Positions 56,972 through 64,000 of a stretch of 64,000 bases of DNA are shown piece by piece. Where the stretch lies: assembly GCA_958496175.1 (NCBI GenBank), contig OY292279.1:9858001-9922000 (forward strand). The letters run 5' to 3'. Every line of letters starts with the position of its first letter. The stretch's first letter is position 1. Made by a program: the position numbers and the translations under genes. Below the pieces are notes generated by a model, which was given only the letters and a program-made list of their open reading frames with translations, ran no database searches and had not been told where the DNA came from. The stretch comes from Sisyra terminalis (lineage: Eukaryota > Arthropoda > Insecta > Neuroptera > Sisyridae).

Positions 56972-57190
56972 TGTGTATACAATATATAAGATATATTGTA
57001 GTCCAATTTATGTAGTATAATTTAATATAATAATATATAAAAATCATACCACAAACATAAATTTGAACAGAAGTTCAAGCAAAAATATTCGTGACGTATT
57101 GCCCAGATACGTATTTCGATTGCTAAGCAATCTTCATCAGTGGTCATCAAGTAGTTTGGATCACTCCGTAACTGCTTTGTGATGATTCAC
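56972..57190. mobile_element. Half copy of the 42983-43304 foldback, inside the array
   Basis: It starts TGTGTATACAATATATAAG and continues through AATATAATAATATATAAAAA and GACGTATTGCCCAGATACG to GCTTTGTGATGATTCAC, closely following 42983-43190. The right arm is absent, and array sequence (CTAATTTCCATCTG) resumes at once. The insertion post-dates amplification of the array. Confidence 0.85.
57103..57143 (-). ncRNA. Hammerhead-like motif, ATACGTAT type, intact, N7 = T
   Basis: The minus strand shows CCA/TGG stem I, CTGATGA (57134-57140), extra A, perfect stem II GATTGC/GCAATC with loop TTA, GAAA (57114-57117), ATACGTAT and C before TGG. It differs from 43106-43146 at the one core position (N7) where hammerheads tolerate any base, and in the stem II loop. 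Confidence 0.6.
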
Positions 57191-57365
57191 CTAATTTCCA
57201 TCTGATTTCCTATATATTTTGGAAGGAACACAGAAACTATCCAGAATTAATGTTTTTCAACCCTTATTTACAAGATGAGAGTAAAAAAAACGATTTACCA
57301 CTTGGAATATATCTCACCTCATTTTCCATCTATTTCCCTATATAGTTTCGGGTAAACATTGATTT

Positions 57366-57532
57366 AAATACATTAATGATTCTCATTTTCTGGATACTTA
57401 ATATTCGATGTTTTTATTAAATTTTTCGTACAACGTTTCGCCACTTTCGCAGCTTGCTCAGATACTGTATTACAAAGATCAATTGTTAAATCCGTGTACA
57501 ATAATCTCGGCATTTATACGACTGTCCTTCTC
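57366..57532. mobile_element. Insertion in array unit, carries a third type of motif
   Basis: Other units read CATTGATTTTAGTGGGAATCAAGG. Here the same words are split, CATTGATTT at 57358 and ATGGGAATCAAGG at 57533, by about 165 bp. The insert contains a hammerhead-like motif on the minus strand (57428-57465) and no open frame of note. Exact ends and target duplication are uncertain. Confidence 0.65.
57428..57465 (-). ncRNA. Hammerhead-like motif, type with GCTGC/GTGGC stem II
   Basis: The minus strand shows stem I GTAT/GTAC (four pairs, one G-T), CTGAGCA, extra A, stem II GCTGC/GTGGC (five pairs with wobble) closed by a GAAA loop, the second core GAAA, ACGT and T as cleavage base. The first core has C in place of the conserved G8, so activity is unlikely, but the fold is kept. 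Confidence 0.45.
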
Positions 57533-57700
57533 ATGGGAATCAAGGGGCTTATGAAATTTGAGGTAGTTGTTGTAAAGTACTACTTTACTCGAAAATGGCA
57601 CTTGAAAAAGAAAATTACTTTTGTTATTGTCCAAAAAACTATTAACATTCTTATGTAATTCCCCTGTCAATAGTTATTGTTTGGGCACCATTGACTTGAA

Positions 57701-58341
57701 GAAAATTAATTTGATTTTTTTTTTTGATTTCGAATTTCTAGAAGGTTTACGGCTTTTTGATTGTAAATCAAAAATAGCCGAATCTGTAATTTGAAAAAGT
57801 GACCCAATTTTCGACTTGTGCCCTTTCGGCTGGACATTGATTGGAGGCGCTGGAGCTAAGTGGGCTATGGAATTTGAGGTAAGTGGAAGTGCTAGTCACA
57901 GCCTGCTCGATTATAATCGTGATGACATAACGGATCGTGGGCTCGATTCCGTACGAATTAGGGCATTGTTTTCTCTTCTATCCATGAGCCATTTACGAAT
58001 TCGTGTGTTGTTGGCACAAACTGCTCGAACTATCCGAAAGATTGGTCTATTATCCGTCGACTAGTCGTGGTGCATGCGGATAGTCTCCGAACACTCTCCG
58101 TAGGTACAGAAAATAATTCATTCGACGTTGTCGTTGTCGTCGTTCGTCGAAACTCACACCGTTTCAAAGTAGGTTATAGAAAAGGAAATTTTACATTTTA
58201 ATGCTACGAGAAAAAAAAAACAACACACTGTCGATTACGTAAAAGTGAAACTAGTTATGTGGTGGCAAATTCAAGTGCAGTAGAACAGCACAAGTAATGC
58301 GCGTCGCCACAGCCAACTCAAACAACACGACGGACTTGGAA

Positions 58342-58373
<32 letters not shown>

Positions 58374-58884
58374 ATACAAGTAAACCGCCTTTCTCTCAAA
58401 AATAACCGACACACATCGAAAATAACGCCAATCGAATCCACACGAATCCTCCACTTCCGCTATTTTCTCCCAATTTGCCCCATTATTTTCCAAAAAAAAA
58501 ACCATTACATCACCCAACCAATTTTCTCCTTAAAGGAACCCAAGTGGTTCACGCATATTTTGTTTTTGTTGCCACTAACAAATGAATGCGATAGAGAACA
58601 ATTGAATTCACTTATTGAAACAATGAAACAGAAAAAAATGCATTTAATTGTTTGAGTAAAGTAAGTCGATTACAAATATAAATAAAACAAAGTGAACATC
58701 GTAAGTCGGTCACAGCCAACTCAATTTATCTATGTGTGAACTAATGCGAGTATATATGGATTCACATATGGGACACATGCAAATATTCCTACTATGCCTC
58801 GAAGTATTATGGGATTTTCTATCGGTATAGAGGTAACAATCGTATTCCACGACTCGACAAGGAATCAAATGATTTTTTCTTAAT
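57701..58884. promoter_or_regulatory. GC-richer repeat-poor island, possible promoter/first exon
   Basis: Composition rises sharply at about 57810-58150, with CpG words (GACGTTGTCGTTGTCGTCG near 58120) and repeats absent. At 57866 the sequence ATGGAATTTGAG is followed by GTAAGT, a perfect 5' splice donor, so a short first exon is conceivable. An 82-codon frame (57816-58064) and an 88-codon minus-strand frame (58251-58517) overlap but match no family I know. This is the likeliest spot in the window for a host-gene start, but the evidence is indirect. Confidence 0.25.
58343..58373. repeat. (ACAG)n microsatellite
   Basis: A run of about seven GACA/ACAG units lies within the GC-richer island. 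Confidence 0.9.
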
Positions 58885-59163
58885 AAGCTTGAATCAGGAA
58901 TGTTGAAATTTTCAGAACTGAAGAGAACTGTTTCGAATGGTTTCGTAATTATTCCTGTACGCTTTGTTCACTCGAATGCAATTTGTACGTAAATTTTGAC
59001 ATATGCCAGAAATGAAGAAGTGACGGTTATTTTCAAATATGTATTAATATTAGATGATAAAATTCAGATCTCAGCTTTAATATTTTTTAAATAAGAAGAC
59101 AATTCAGGCTTTTTAATATCTTATTGTTTTTAATTTTTTATTTAATATTTTTTTTATTCAATT

Positions 59164-59200
59164 AGCTACGTTTCGTTACTAATCGTAACTTCCTCAGGCT
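59164..59200 (-). ncRNA. Hammerhead-like motif, ACGT type, intact
   Basis: The minus strand shows AGC/GCT stem I, CTGAGGA, extra A, perfect stem II GTTAC/GTAAC with loop GATTA, GAAA, ACGT, cleavage base A. It mirrors 59272-59308 exactly. Confidence 0.6.
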
Positions 59201-59271
59201 TCTTGATTCACAGAAATAAAATATTTTTAATTTAAATTCAATAAAATTTTATTTATTTTTGTGAATCAAGA

Positions 59272-59308
59272 AGCCTGAGGAAGTTACGATTAGTAACGAA
59301 ACGTAGCT
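59272..59308 (+). ncRNA. Hammerhead-like motif, ACGT type, intact
   Basis: The plus strand shows AGC, CTGAGGA at 59275-59281, extra A, stem II 59283-59287 with 59293-59297, GAAA at 59298-59301, cleavage predicted after 59305, then GCT. N7 is G here but T in the copies at 26835 and 26920. Confidence 0.6.
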
Positions 59309-59416
59309 AATTGAATAATAAAAATATTAAATAAAAAATATAAAACAAAAAGATCTTAAATAACCTGAATTGTTTTCTTATTTAAAAAATGTATTTATAT
59401 TGTAATATGTAAAATT

Positions 59417-59662
59417 AAATTTTCGGCTCAAGTCCATTTTAGTACATCCACAATCTGGCAACGTTGCATTTTCGACTTTGTTTTTAATTTAATTTGCGAT
59501 TTTTTTGATGATTTAATTCTAATATGGTATAATTCTCTCTTTTGTGGCTAAATTTTTATTATGTACCGATTTAATCGTGAATTAAATTAAAAACAAAGTC
59601 GAAAATGCAACGTTGCCAGATTGTGGTTGTGCTAAAATGGACTTGAACCAAATTTTCTTAAT
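59417..59662. mobile_element. Second inner foldback, 80-bp arms
   Basis: CCACAATCTGGCAACGTTGC on the left pairs with GCAACGTTGCCAGATTGTGG on the right, and TTTTCGACTTTGTTTTTAAT with its complement. The arms of about 80 bp are highly similar around an 80-bp AT-rich centre. No motif of the hammerhead type occurs in it. Confidence 0.9.
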
Positions 59663-59985
59663 AAAATGTACTTTTTTATGGGAAAAACACTTGTGAAAAA
59701 CTGTGATGTATTTAATGAGTGGAAACTCCAAAACATTTGCAAAATGAAAAATATACTTAGGTAATATTTATTGCCGCATTATTGAACTATTTAATTTTTA
59801 AGTTCTGTTATATATATTTGGTGATACATATTTGAAAATAACCGTCGCTACTTCATTTCTGACATATGTCAAAATTTACGTACAACTTGCATTCGAGTGA
59901 ACAATGCGTACTGGAATAATTACGAAACTATTCGAAACAGTTCTCAAATTTCGACGTTCCTGATCCAAACTTATACCGATTTTTT

Positions 59986-60954
59986 TAATAAGCCTCCGGA
60001 TAAGTAATTTAATTGCCAAGTGAAATCATTAATTACTAAGTGATGACTCAAATTATTATGTGATGAATGAATCATCGCAAATTGATTGCCAAAAGGATCC
60101 AATACCACTAATTCCATACAAATCTTTATAGAGAAGATTTTGAACATCAAATTCCAACTTGAAATAACATCAACCAAAAGACAAAGTTCCCAAAAATTTC
60201 ACTTAATCTTTGATAGAACTAATATGAAAAATAGCCCTAAAACTGCATAAATTTGGACAAACAGATCTTCTATTTAGATACTCCTAGAACCAAGTTATGC
60301 TTTAGGATATTCCAAGATCCATTTTTACACCAACTAAATGTTTTTGGAAGCTAAGCTATAGGGATCATACCTGGTGGCTTATTGCTTTCAAATCACAGTA
60401 CCAATTTAACAAATTGATCCTTAAAATCGATAGGAAGATAATATTAATGGATCTGCATTAAGATTGTTCTAGAAGGGACTAAAGACTATGGATTCTGATT
60501 TTAAACTACTGCTAGTGAATATTCGGGATTGATAGCTATCTTTTTGGGTTGGCAATTATGGTAGAATTCTGAATTATACAACGATGATGATTCACTAAAT
60601 AGTAATTACTAGTTAATGTTCTGGAAGCTACAATTGTCCTCTTCTGAACAACTAAGATCTTTTCTAATTCTTTCTGAGTTTTCTTCAATCTATCGTTTAT
60701 GTGGCATTCCTCTTCTATTCACTATAAGTCATCAGCTTAGTAATTTTTCGATCTATTTTTCTCAGATCTTCTCTAACCAAATATTCAATCATTGAGTACA
60801 TATTAGGTTCAGGTCTTGATTTTAGAGAATAAAATGAAGATACTCCAAGAGTATGAGCTTTGTGGTTGAGGTGCAATTTCTCAGATATTTTTGTAGTTGC
60901 TTGCTTCAGAAAATTGGTGTTTTCCATCCCTTACTTTTGTTTTTATTTATTTTT
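59986..60954. other. Unique AT-rich DNA
   Basis: No gene or repeat is recognised. A 70-codon minus-strand frame (60715-60927) has no known domain, although its position just downstream of a minus-strand retrotransposon fragment suggests it could be old debris. Confidence 0.45.
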
Positions 60955-61545
60955 GATTGAGTAGGATTTTCCAGGATGAGATTAGTTAAGCCTCTGCACT
61001 TATTATGTTTCCGGGGTACCTACTTCACTTTGTTAACACCAAACAGCTGAGAAAACCTCAGTAATCGTCACCCTTTTTGACAGTTTTAATTCCAGGACTT
61101 GATATCCCTAGTTCCTCTTGTTTCTTGTTCCATTCATACAAACCACCGAATTCCATCAGAAGTGGATTCATCTTTTGTCTAAAAGAACCTGTATTTTGGA
61201 TTATCCACATGTAATCTCTTTATCTACAAGGGTTATTAGGTTCGTTACCATTTGGACTTGCTTTTTGGAAAGACGAAGTATTTCAAGAGTTAGTTTCCGG
61301 GATGATTTTTGTATCATCCATTGGTTATTCTTTTTGTCCGATGGTATTCGTTCATGCTGTTCAGCGATTTTTATAACCCATTTTTCGATAGTATTTTTTA
61401 CTGCCATTTTTGTAACTCCAAGTGCAGATGGTGGGCCTCTGATTAATGTTTGGAATCCTTGCTGGGCAAGGACGTCAATCTTTTCATTCCCTTTAATACC
61501 CTTATGGTCTGGCAAACTTCCCAAGTAGAATCTTCACCAAATAAG
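60955..61545 (-). pseudogene. Non-LTR retrotransposon RNase H to 3' end fragment
   Basis: The minus-strand frame 61201-61524 reads GSLPDHKGIKGNEKIDVLAQ, the HxGIxGNExAD motif that ends the RNase H domain of jockey/R1-type ORF2. A basic linker follows, ending KQVQMVTNLITL. The next stretch to about 60955 matches the unit of the array at 8516-11830 (TTTTCCAGGATGAG, CCAGGACTTGATATCCCTAG). It is therefore a longer reference copy of the element from which that array and 14505-15900 derive. The RT domain is absent, and stops interrupt the Cys-His part. Confidence 0.8.
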
Positions 61546-61600
61546 GCCCTTTTCATTTGTCAGTGCTCATTGGGCATTTTTTAATGACAAATATTTTTTA

Positions 61601-61785
61601 ATTCCGGATTTCATCTCCAAATTGGTCTCCTCTGGTTACCTAAGCAATTTTGTAAAAAATCAAGGCATTCATTCCCAATGAAAAAATAGGGTCAAAAAGA
61701 ACCTTGGGGAACCAATGGGTACTTTGATCTTTTACCTAGTTGCTCAGGTTACCAGAGGAGACCAACTTGGAGGGGGAAGCTGGAA
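61601..61785. mobile_element. Small foldback element
   Basis: TTGGTCTCCTCTGGTTACCT on the left (about 61622) pairs with AGGTTACCAGAGGAGACCAA on the right (about 61746). Outer parts AATTCCGGATTTC and GGGGGAAGCTGGAATT also pair loosely. Arms are about 45-50 bp, with 85 bp between. It is non-coding. Confidence 0.8.
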
Positions 61786-62255
61786 TTGAGCTGAAGAAGC
61801 TATGGATTCTAACAGCATCTTATATTTGCATTACGATATCATTTTTCCTCTTCAAATAAGCCGAATAATGGACGTTAAATCCGCTATGATATGAGCTAAA
61901 TCACAAATGGTACAAAGAAGCGCTAAAATGGGAAAGAAAGAAAGATGAAGATTAATTTTTCGATGGAAAACTTACCTCGAATTAGCTATGAAAAAGAAAG
62001 ATCTAAGAAATGAAAATTCGAAAAACAGGGAATTGTAAAGGGCTAAATTACAATTGGTTTAAAAAAACTTTAAAATGGGAAAGAAAGACCAAATTTTCGA
62101 TGGAAAACTTATCTCGGGGTAGCTATGGAAAAGAAAGATCTAAGAAAAGAAGATTCGGAAAATAGGGAATTGTAAAGGGCCAAATTACGGACGGTCCAAA
62201 AAAGCATTAAAATGGGAAAGAAAGACCAAATTTTCGATGGAAAACTTACCTCGGA

Positions 62256-62866
62256 TTACACCCGGACATGAGCTGGGAAACATACACAGAGATCCAGTTG
62301 ACAAAAGGCGGATTCAAGAATGTCATTCATGGGTCCAGAGCCGGCTATAGGCCTACCAAAAATCATAACACTGAGTAGAATAGCCGAATGGACGCAGAAT
62401 GAATAAATAAAATCCTGGAATAATTATGCAGGAGGCAAAGTCTCAAAGGTCATGATAAAGAAACCTTTGAAAGAACATAACAAAAGACTTCTAAATCTAA
62501 AGAGGAAGGACATCAAAACGCTGGTAGGCCTATTAACAGGACACTGCAATTTGAGGAAACATCTCCAAACTATAGGGAAGAACACAGAGTCAGCAGCTTG
62601 CAGGAAATGTGGCGTGGAAGATGAAACTGCCTCCCACGTACTATTTGACTGCCCAGCCAGGACTCAAAGTCGTCTTAACTCGATTGGTCCACCCGACCAT
62701 GAGCTGGGGAACATGCACAGAGATCCAGTTGACTGTCTGCTGAGATTCATATCAGAAGCAGACCTGACCAACTGGAACTGAAATTAAACTGGCGTGCAAT
62801 AGTCCTTTTAGGACTCAGCGCAGAAGGACTCACAGGAGAGGCCCCTAGATCATAGGAAAAAAAAAT
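62256..62866 (+). mobile_element. 5'-truncated non-LTR retrotransposon with poly-A and target duplication
   Basis: CTCGGA precedes the insert (62250-62255) and follows it (62867-62872), and the neighbouring array units have it once. The insert ends in CATAGG plus nine A, typical of target-primed reverse transcription. The 5' end is rearranged: its first 50 bases repeat the 3' coding part (GAGCTGGGAAACATACACAG compared with GAGCTGGGGAACATGCACAG at 62700), then sequence jumps to the RNase H-to-zinc-finger linker region. It is one of the youngest transposon copies in the window. Confidence 0.85.
62452..62781 (+). pseudogene. Non-LTR ORF2 C-terminus with intact Cys-His motif
   Basis: The 109-codon frame contains LVGLLTGHCNLRKHLQTIG and CRKCGVEDETASHVLFDC, which is C-x2-C-x8-H-x4-C. 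This is the conserved end of jockey/R1-type ORF2, after RNase H. All four metal-binding residues are present. The frame ends LRFISEADLTNWN with a stop, shared with the fragment at 6546-6710, so it is the true C-terminus. The methionine is internal to the original protein. Without the endonuclease and RT domains it cannot move by itself. Codon pattern and sequence are far better preserved than in the other fragments here. Confidence 0.85.
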
Positions 62867-63062
62867 CTCGGAGTAGCTATGGAAAAGAAAGATCTAAGAA
62901 AAGAAGATTCGAAAAACAGGGAATTGTAAAGGGCCAAATTACGGACGGTTCAAAAAAGCATTAAAATGGGAAAGAAAGACCAACTTTTCGATGGAAAACT
63001 TATCTCGGGATAGCTATGGTAAAGATAGATCTAAGAAAAGAGGATTCGAAAATAATTCGATT

Positions 63063-64000
63063 ATAGTAGGAAAATATTGAAGAAGAATTAGATATAACCG
63101 GATGGATTGGGATGCTGAAAATGGTTTATAAAATCGGACGTTCAACGTAGGAGATTCCTGAGGATCGATTACTTTGGTGTCTTGGATTAGTTCTTTGCTT
63201 TTAACTGAAATACATACTTTCCTGTTTAGTACAAGAAGTCAACTTTTTGGAGTAAATCAGTAGAAAAGGCTTCCAGAGTTGAGGCTGCAGTAATACGGAT
63301 TCCGGAACTGAAGAACGTTTCGGTTTGGACGTCTTCTGTTGCATTTGTTTGGGTTACCTGTACAATGATTATTATTAGTTGAATGGAATAGACCAAGTGA
63401 TTTACTCATTACCAACACACATCCATTCGTACATTGGTATACGTTTAGATTCGTAAAGAAGTACGTGTTAGATTTGAAGAAAAAGTGAAAGTTTCCTTCA
63501 TGGGCTTCAATGTATTTGTTGTGTTGGATGTATTTGTATGTATAGCGTCTTGCATGCCGCTTCTACCTCAATAAATACCACTTAAATAGCATTCTCTCTA
63601 TCTCTTTATGAATTCAAAAAGAAAAAAATCTTTTTTTTTTCATCAAATCATCCAACAGATGAATGGCCAATAGATTTATGGGTACAGGCTGATAAAAGCA
63701 AAGCAAATCAGTTCGCATTTAAAGCAGTGGCATAATTAAAAAAAAAAAAAGAGAGGATATAGCGATTAATGGGAGGTATATAGTGTTGGCTGTTTTATTT
63801 CCCATAAGAAAATCTATGATTGGAGAAAAATGGCGCTGGTGATTTCAATGGATTTTATTGTTCTGTAATTGTGGCGTTAAGAATATGGGATTTTTTTTCA
63901 CAAATTTTTCTATTATGATATGAAGAGGTACATATTATTACTGGATCCATTGTGGTGGGTGTTTATGTAAGTGTGAGTTTTGTTGGCGAGTTTGGCGTTA
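63063..64000. other. Unique DNA to the window edge
   Basis: No gene is recognised. Composition is a little more balanced at 63080-63380 (for example CTGAAGAACGTTTCGGTTTGG). A poly-A run lies near 63738. Short frames only. Confidence 0.45.

Larger units (their letters stand above)
55386..57700. repeat. Tandem array marked by TAATTCCCCTG, units about 560-700 bp
   Basis: The phrase GTAATTCCCCTG recurs at about 55387, 55570, 56384, 56952 and 57654. GTACTAAAGTACTACTTTAC with CGAAAATGGCACTTGAAAAA precedes it near 56300, 56870 and 57580. CATCTATTTCCCTATATAGT recurs near 56220, 56790 and 57325. The unit at 56.7-57.2 kb is split by the foldback half-copy and the last by another insertion. Because the units are alike, insertion edges are readable. 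Confidence 0.8.
59083..59390. mobile_element. Foldback with two intact facing hammerhead-like motifs
   Basis: Outer ends TTTTTAAATAAGAAGACAAT and the inverted TTGTTTTCTTATTTAAAAA pair. The inner arms hold the ACGT-type motif in both orientations, about 70 bp apart. Outer-arm words AATTCAGG and CCTGAATT match the flanks at 26783 and 23439, which defines a family. Confidence 0.9.
58885..59985. mobile_element. 1.1-kb outer palindrome enclosing two other foldbacks
   Basis: The left arm (about 58885-59052) and right arm (about 59822-59985) are inverted repeats: AACTGTTTCGAATGGTTTCG pairs with CGAAACTATTCGAAACAGTT, GTGACGGTTATTTTCAAATA with TATTTGAAAATAACCGTCGC. Arms are about 165 bp with scattered differences. 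Inside are two separate inverted-repeat elements (59083-59390 and 59417-59662). There is no coding capacity. Confidence 0.85.
61890..63062 (+). repeat. 137-bp tandem array split by a retrotransposon insertion
   Basis: CGATGGAAAACTTACCTCG or a variant recurs near 61961, 62098, 62236 and 62988, and GAAAGATCTAAGAAA, CAGGGAATTGTAAAGGGC and AAATGGGAAAGAAAGACC accompany each. Three units are about 137 bp apart. The fourth interval is about 752 bp, which equals one unit plus the inserted element. Units are very similar, so the array is young. Confidence 0.9.

Noticed and set aside
57930..57960. tRNA-like B box (GGGCTCGATTCC)
   Set aside because: The A-box-like word is too far upstream, and no acceptor or anticodon stem can be folded; a tRNA-derived SINE is not excluded but not supported.
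61770..61790. GGGGGAAGCTGG as a second end of the TTAA element
   Set aside because: No TTAA adjoins it and it forms part of a different foldback; the shared 10 bp is probably chance.

Overview
The window is AT-rich, non-coding animal DNA, most likely from an insect. That assignment is an inference from the transposon types present: jockey-type and related non-LTR retrotransposon relics, a mariner-like transposase relic, Helitrons with CTAG ends, a TTAA-flanked element, and many foldback elements. I found no intact host protein-coding gene, no tRNA and no rRNA. All the long reading frames I could interpret are transposon debris or chance frames in repeats.

Layout, left to right. 1-8.5 kb: unique AT-rich DNA, a 240-bp-type tandem array (945-2510), a truncated DNA transposon copy (5420-6052) and a small foldback beside a non-LTR 3' fragment (6373-6710). 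8.5-16 kb: two arrays built from the 3' region of a minus-strand non-LTR element, separated by AT-rich DNA and a DNA transposon with GGGTCAGTCC ends (13790-14497). 17.7-26.4 kb: another tandem array carrying a palindromic insertion (17815-17973), RT relics, a Helitron 5' part, three foldback structures, a mariner relic and a jockey relic. 27.8-33 kb: tandem arrays, a GC-richer island and repeated RT-domain relics. 33.7-41.7 kb: more RT relics, a family of near-perfect palindromes (0.8-1 kb) and a foldback with 170-bp arms. 42-50 kb: foldbacks, a four-copy inverted motif cluster and a 155-170-bp minisatellite. 50-58 kb: one tandem unit split by both a TTAA-flanked element and a 1.5-kb Helitron, another Helitron end, and a long array interrupted by two motif-bearing insertions. 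58-64 kb: nested palindromes, non-LTR fragments with an RNase H part, and a 137-bp array split by a recent-looking non-LTR 3' insertion.

The most interesting theme is a short structured motif of about 40 nt. It recurs at least 18 times, mostly as inverted pairs inside foldback elements. It reads CTGANGA, then A, a hairpin, GAAA, a self-complementary ACGT or ATACGTAT, and then a UH dinucleotide. This is the order of the hammerhead ribozyme core. Stems I and II change in a compensating way between copies (stem I as AGC/GCT, TTGC/GCAA, CGC/GCG, CCA/TGG, TCA/TGA, GTAT/GTAC). The self-complementary stem III suggests action as a dimer, as proposed for minimal hammerheads of Penelope-like retroelements. 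One extra A before stem II departs from the textbook consensus, so catalysis is not assured. The palindromic insertion at 17815-17973 has a 9-bp target duplication and is centred on the sequence that follows the predicted cleavage site of the copy at 45550-45588.

A second theme is that fragments of dead non-LTR retrotransposons have repeatedly been amplified into tandem arrays, which then served as landing sites for later insertions.
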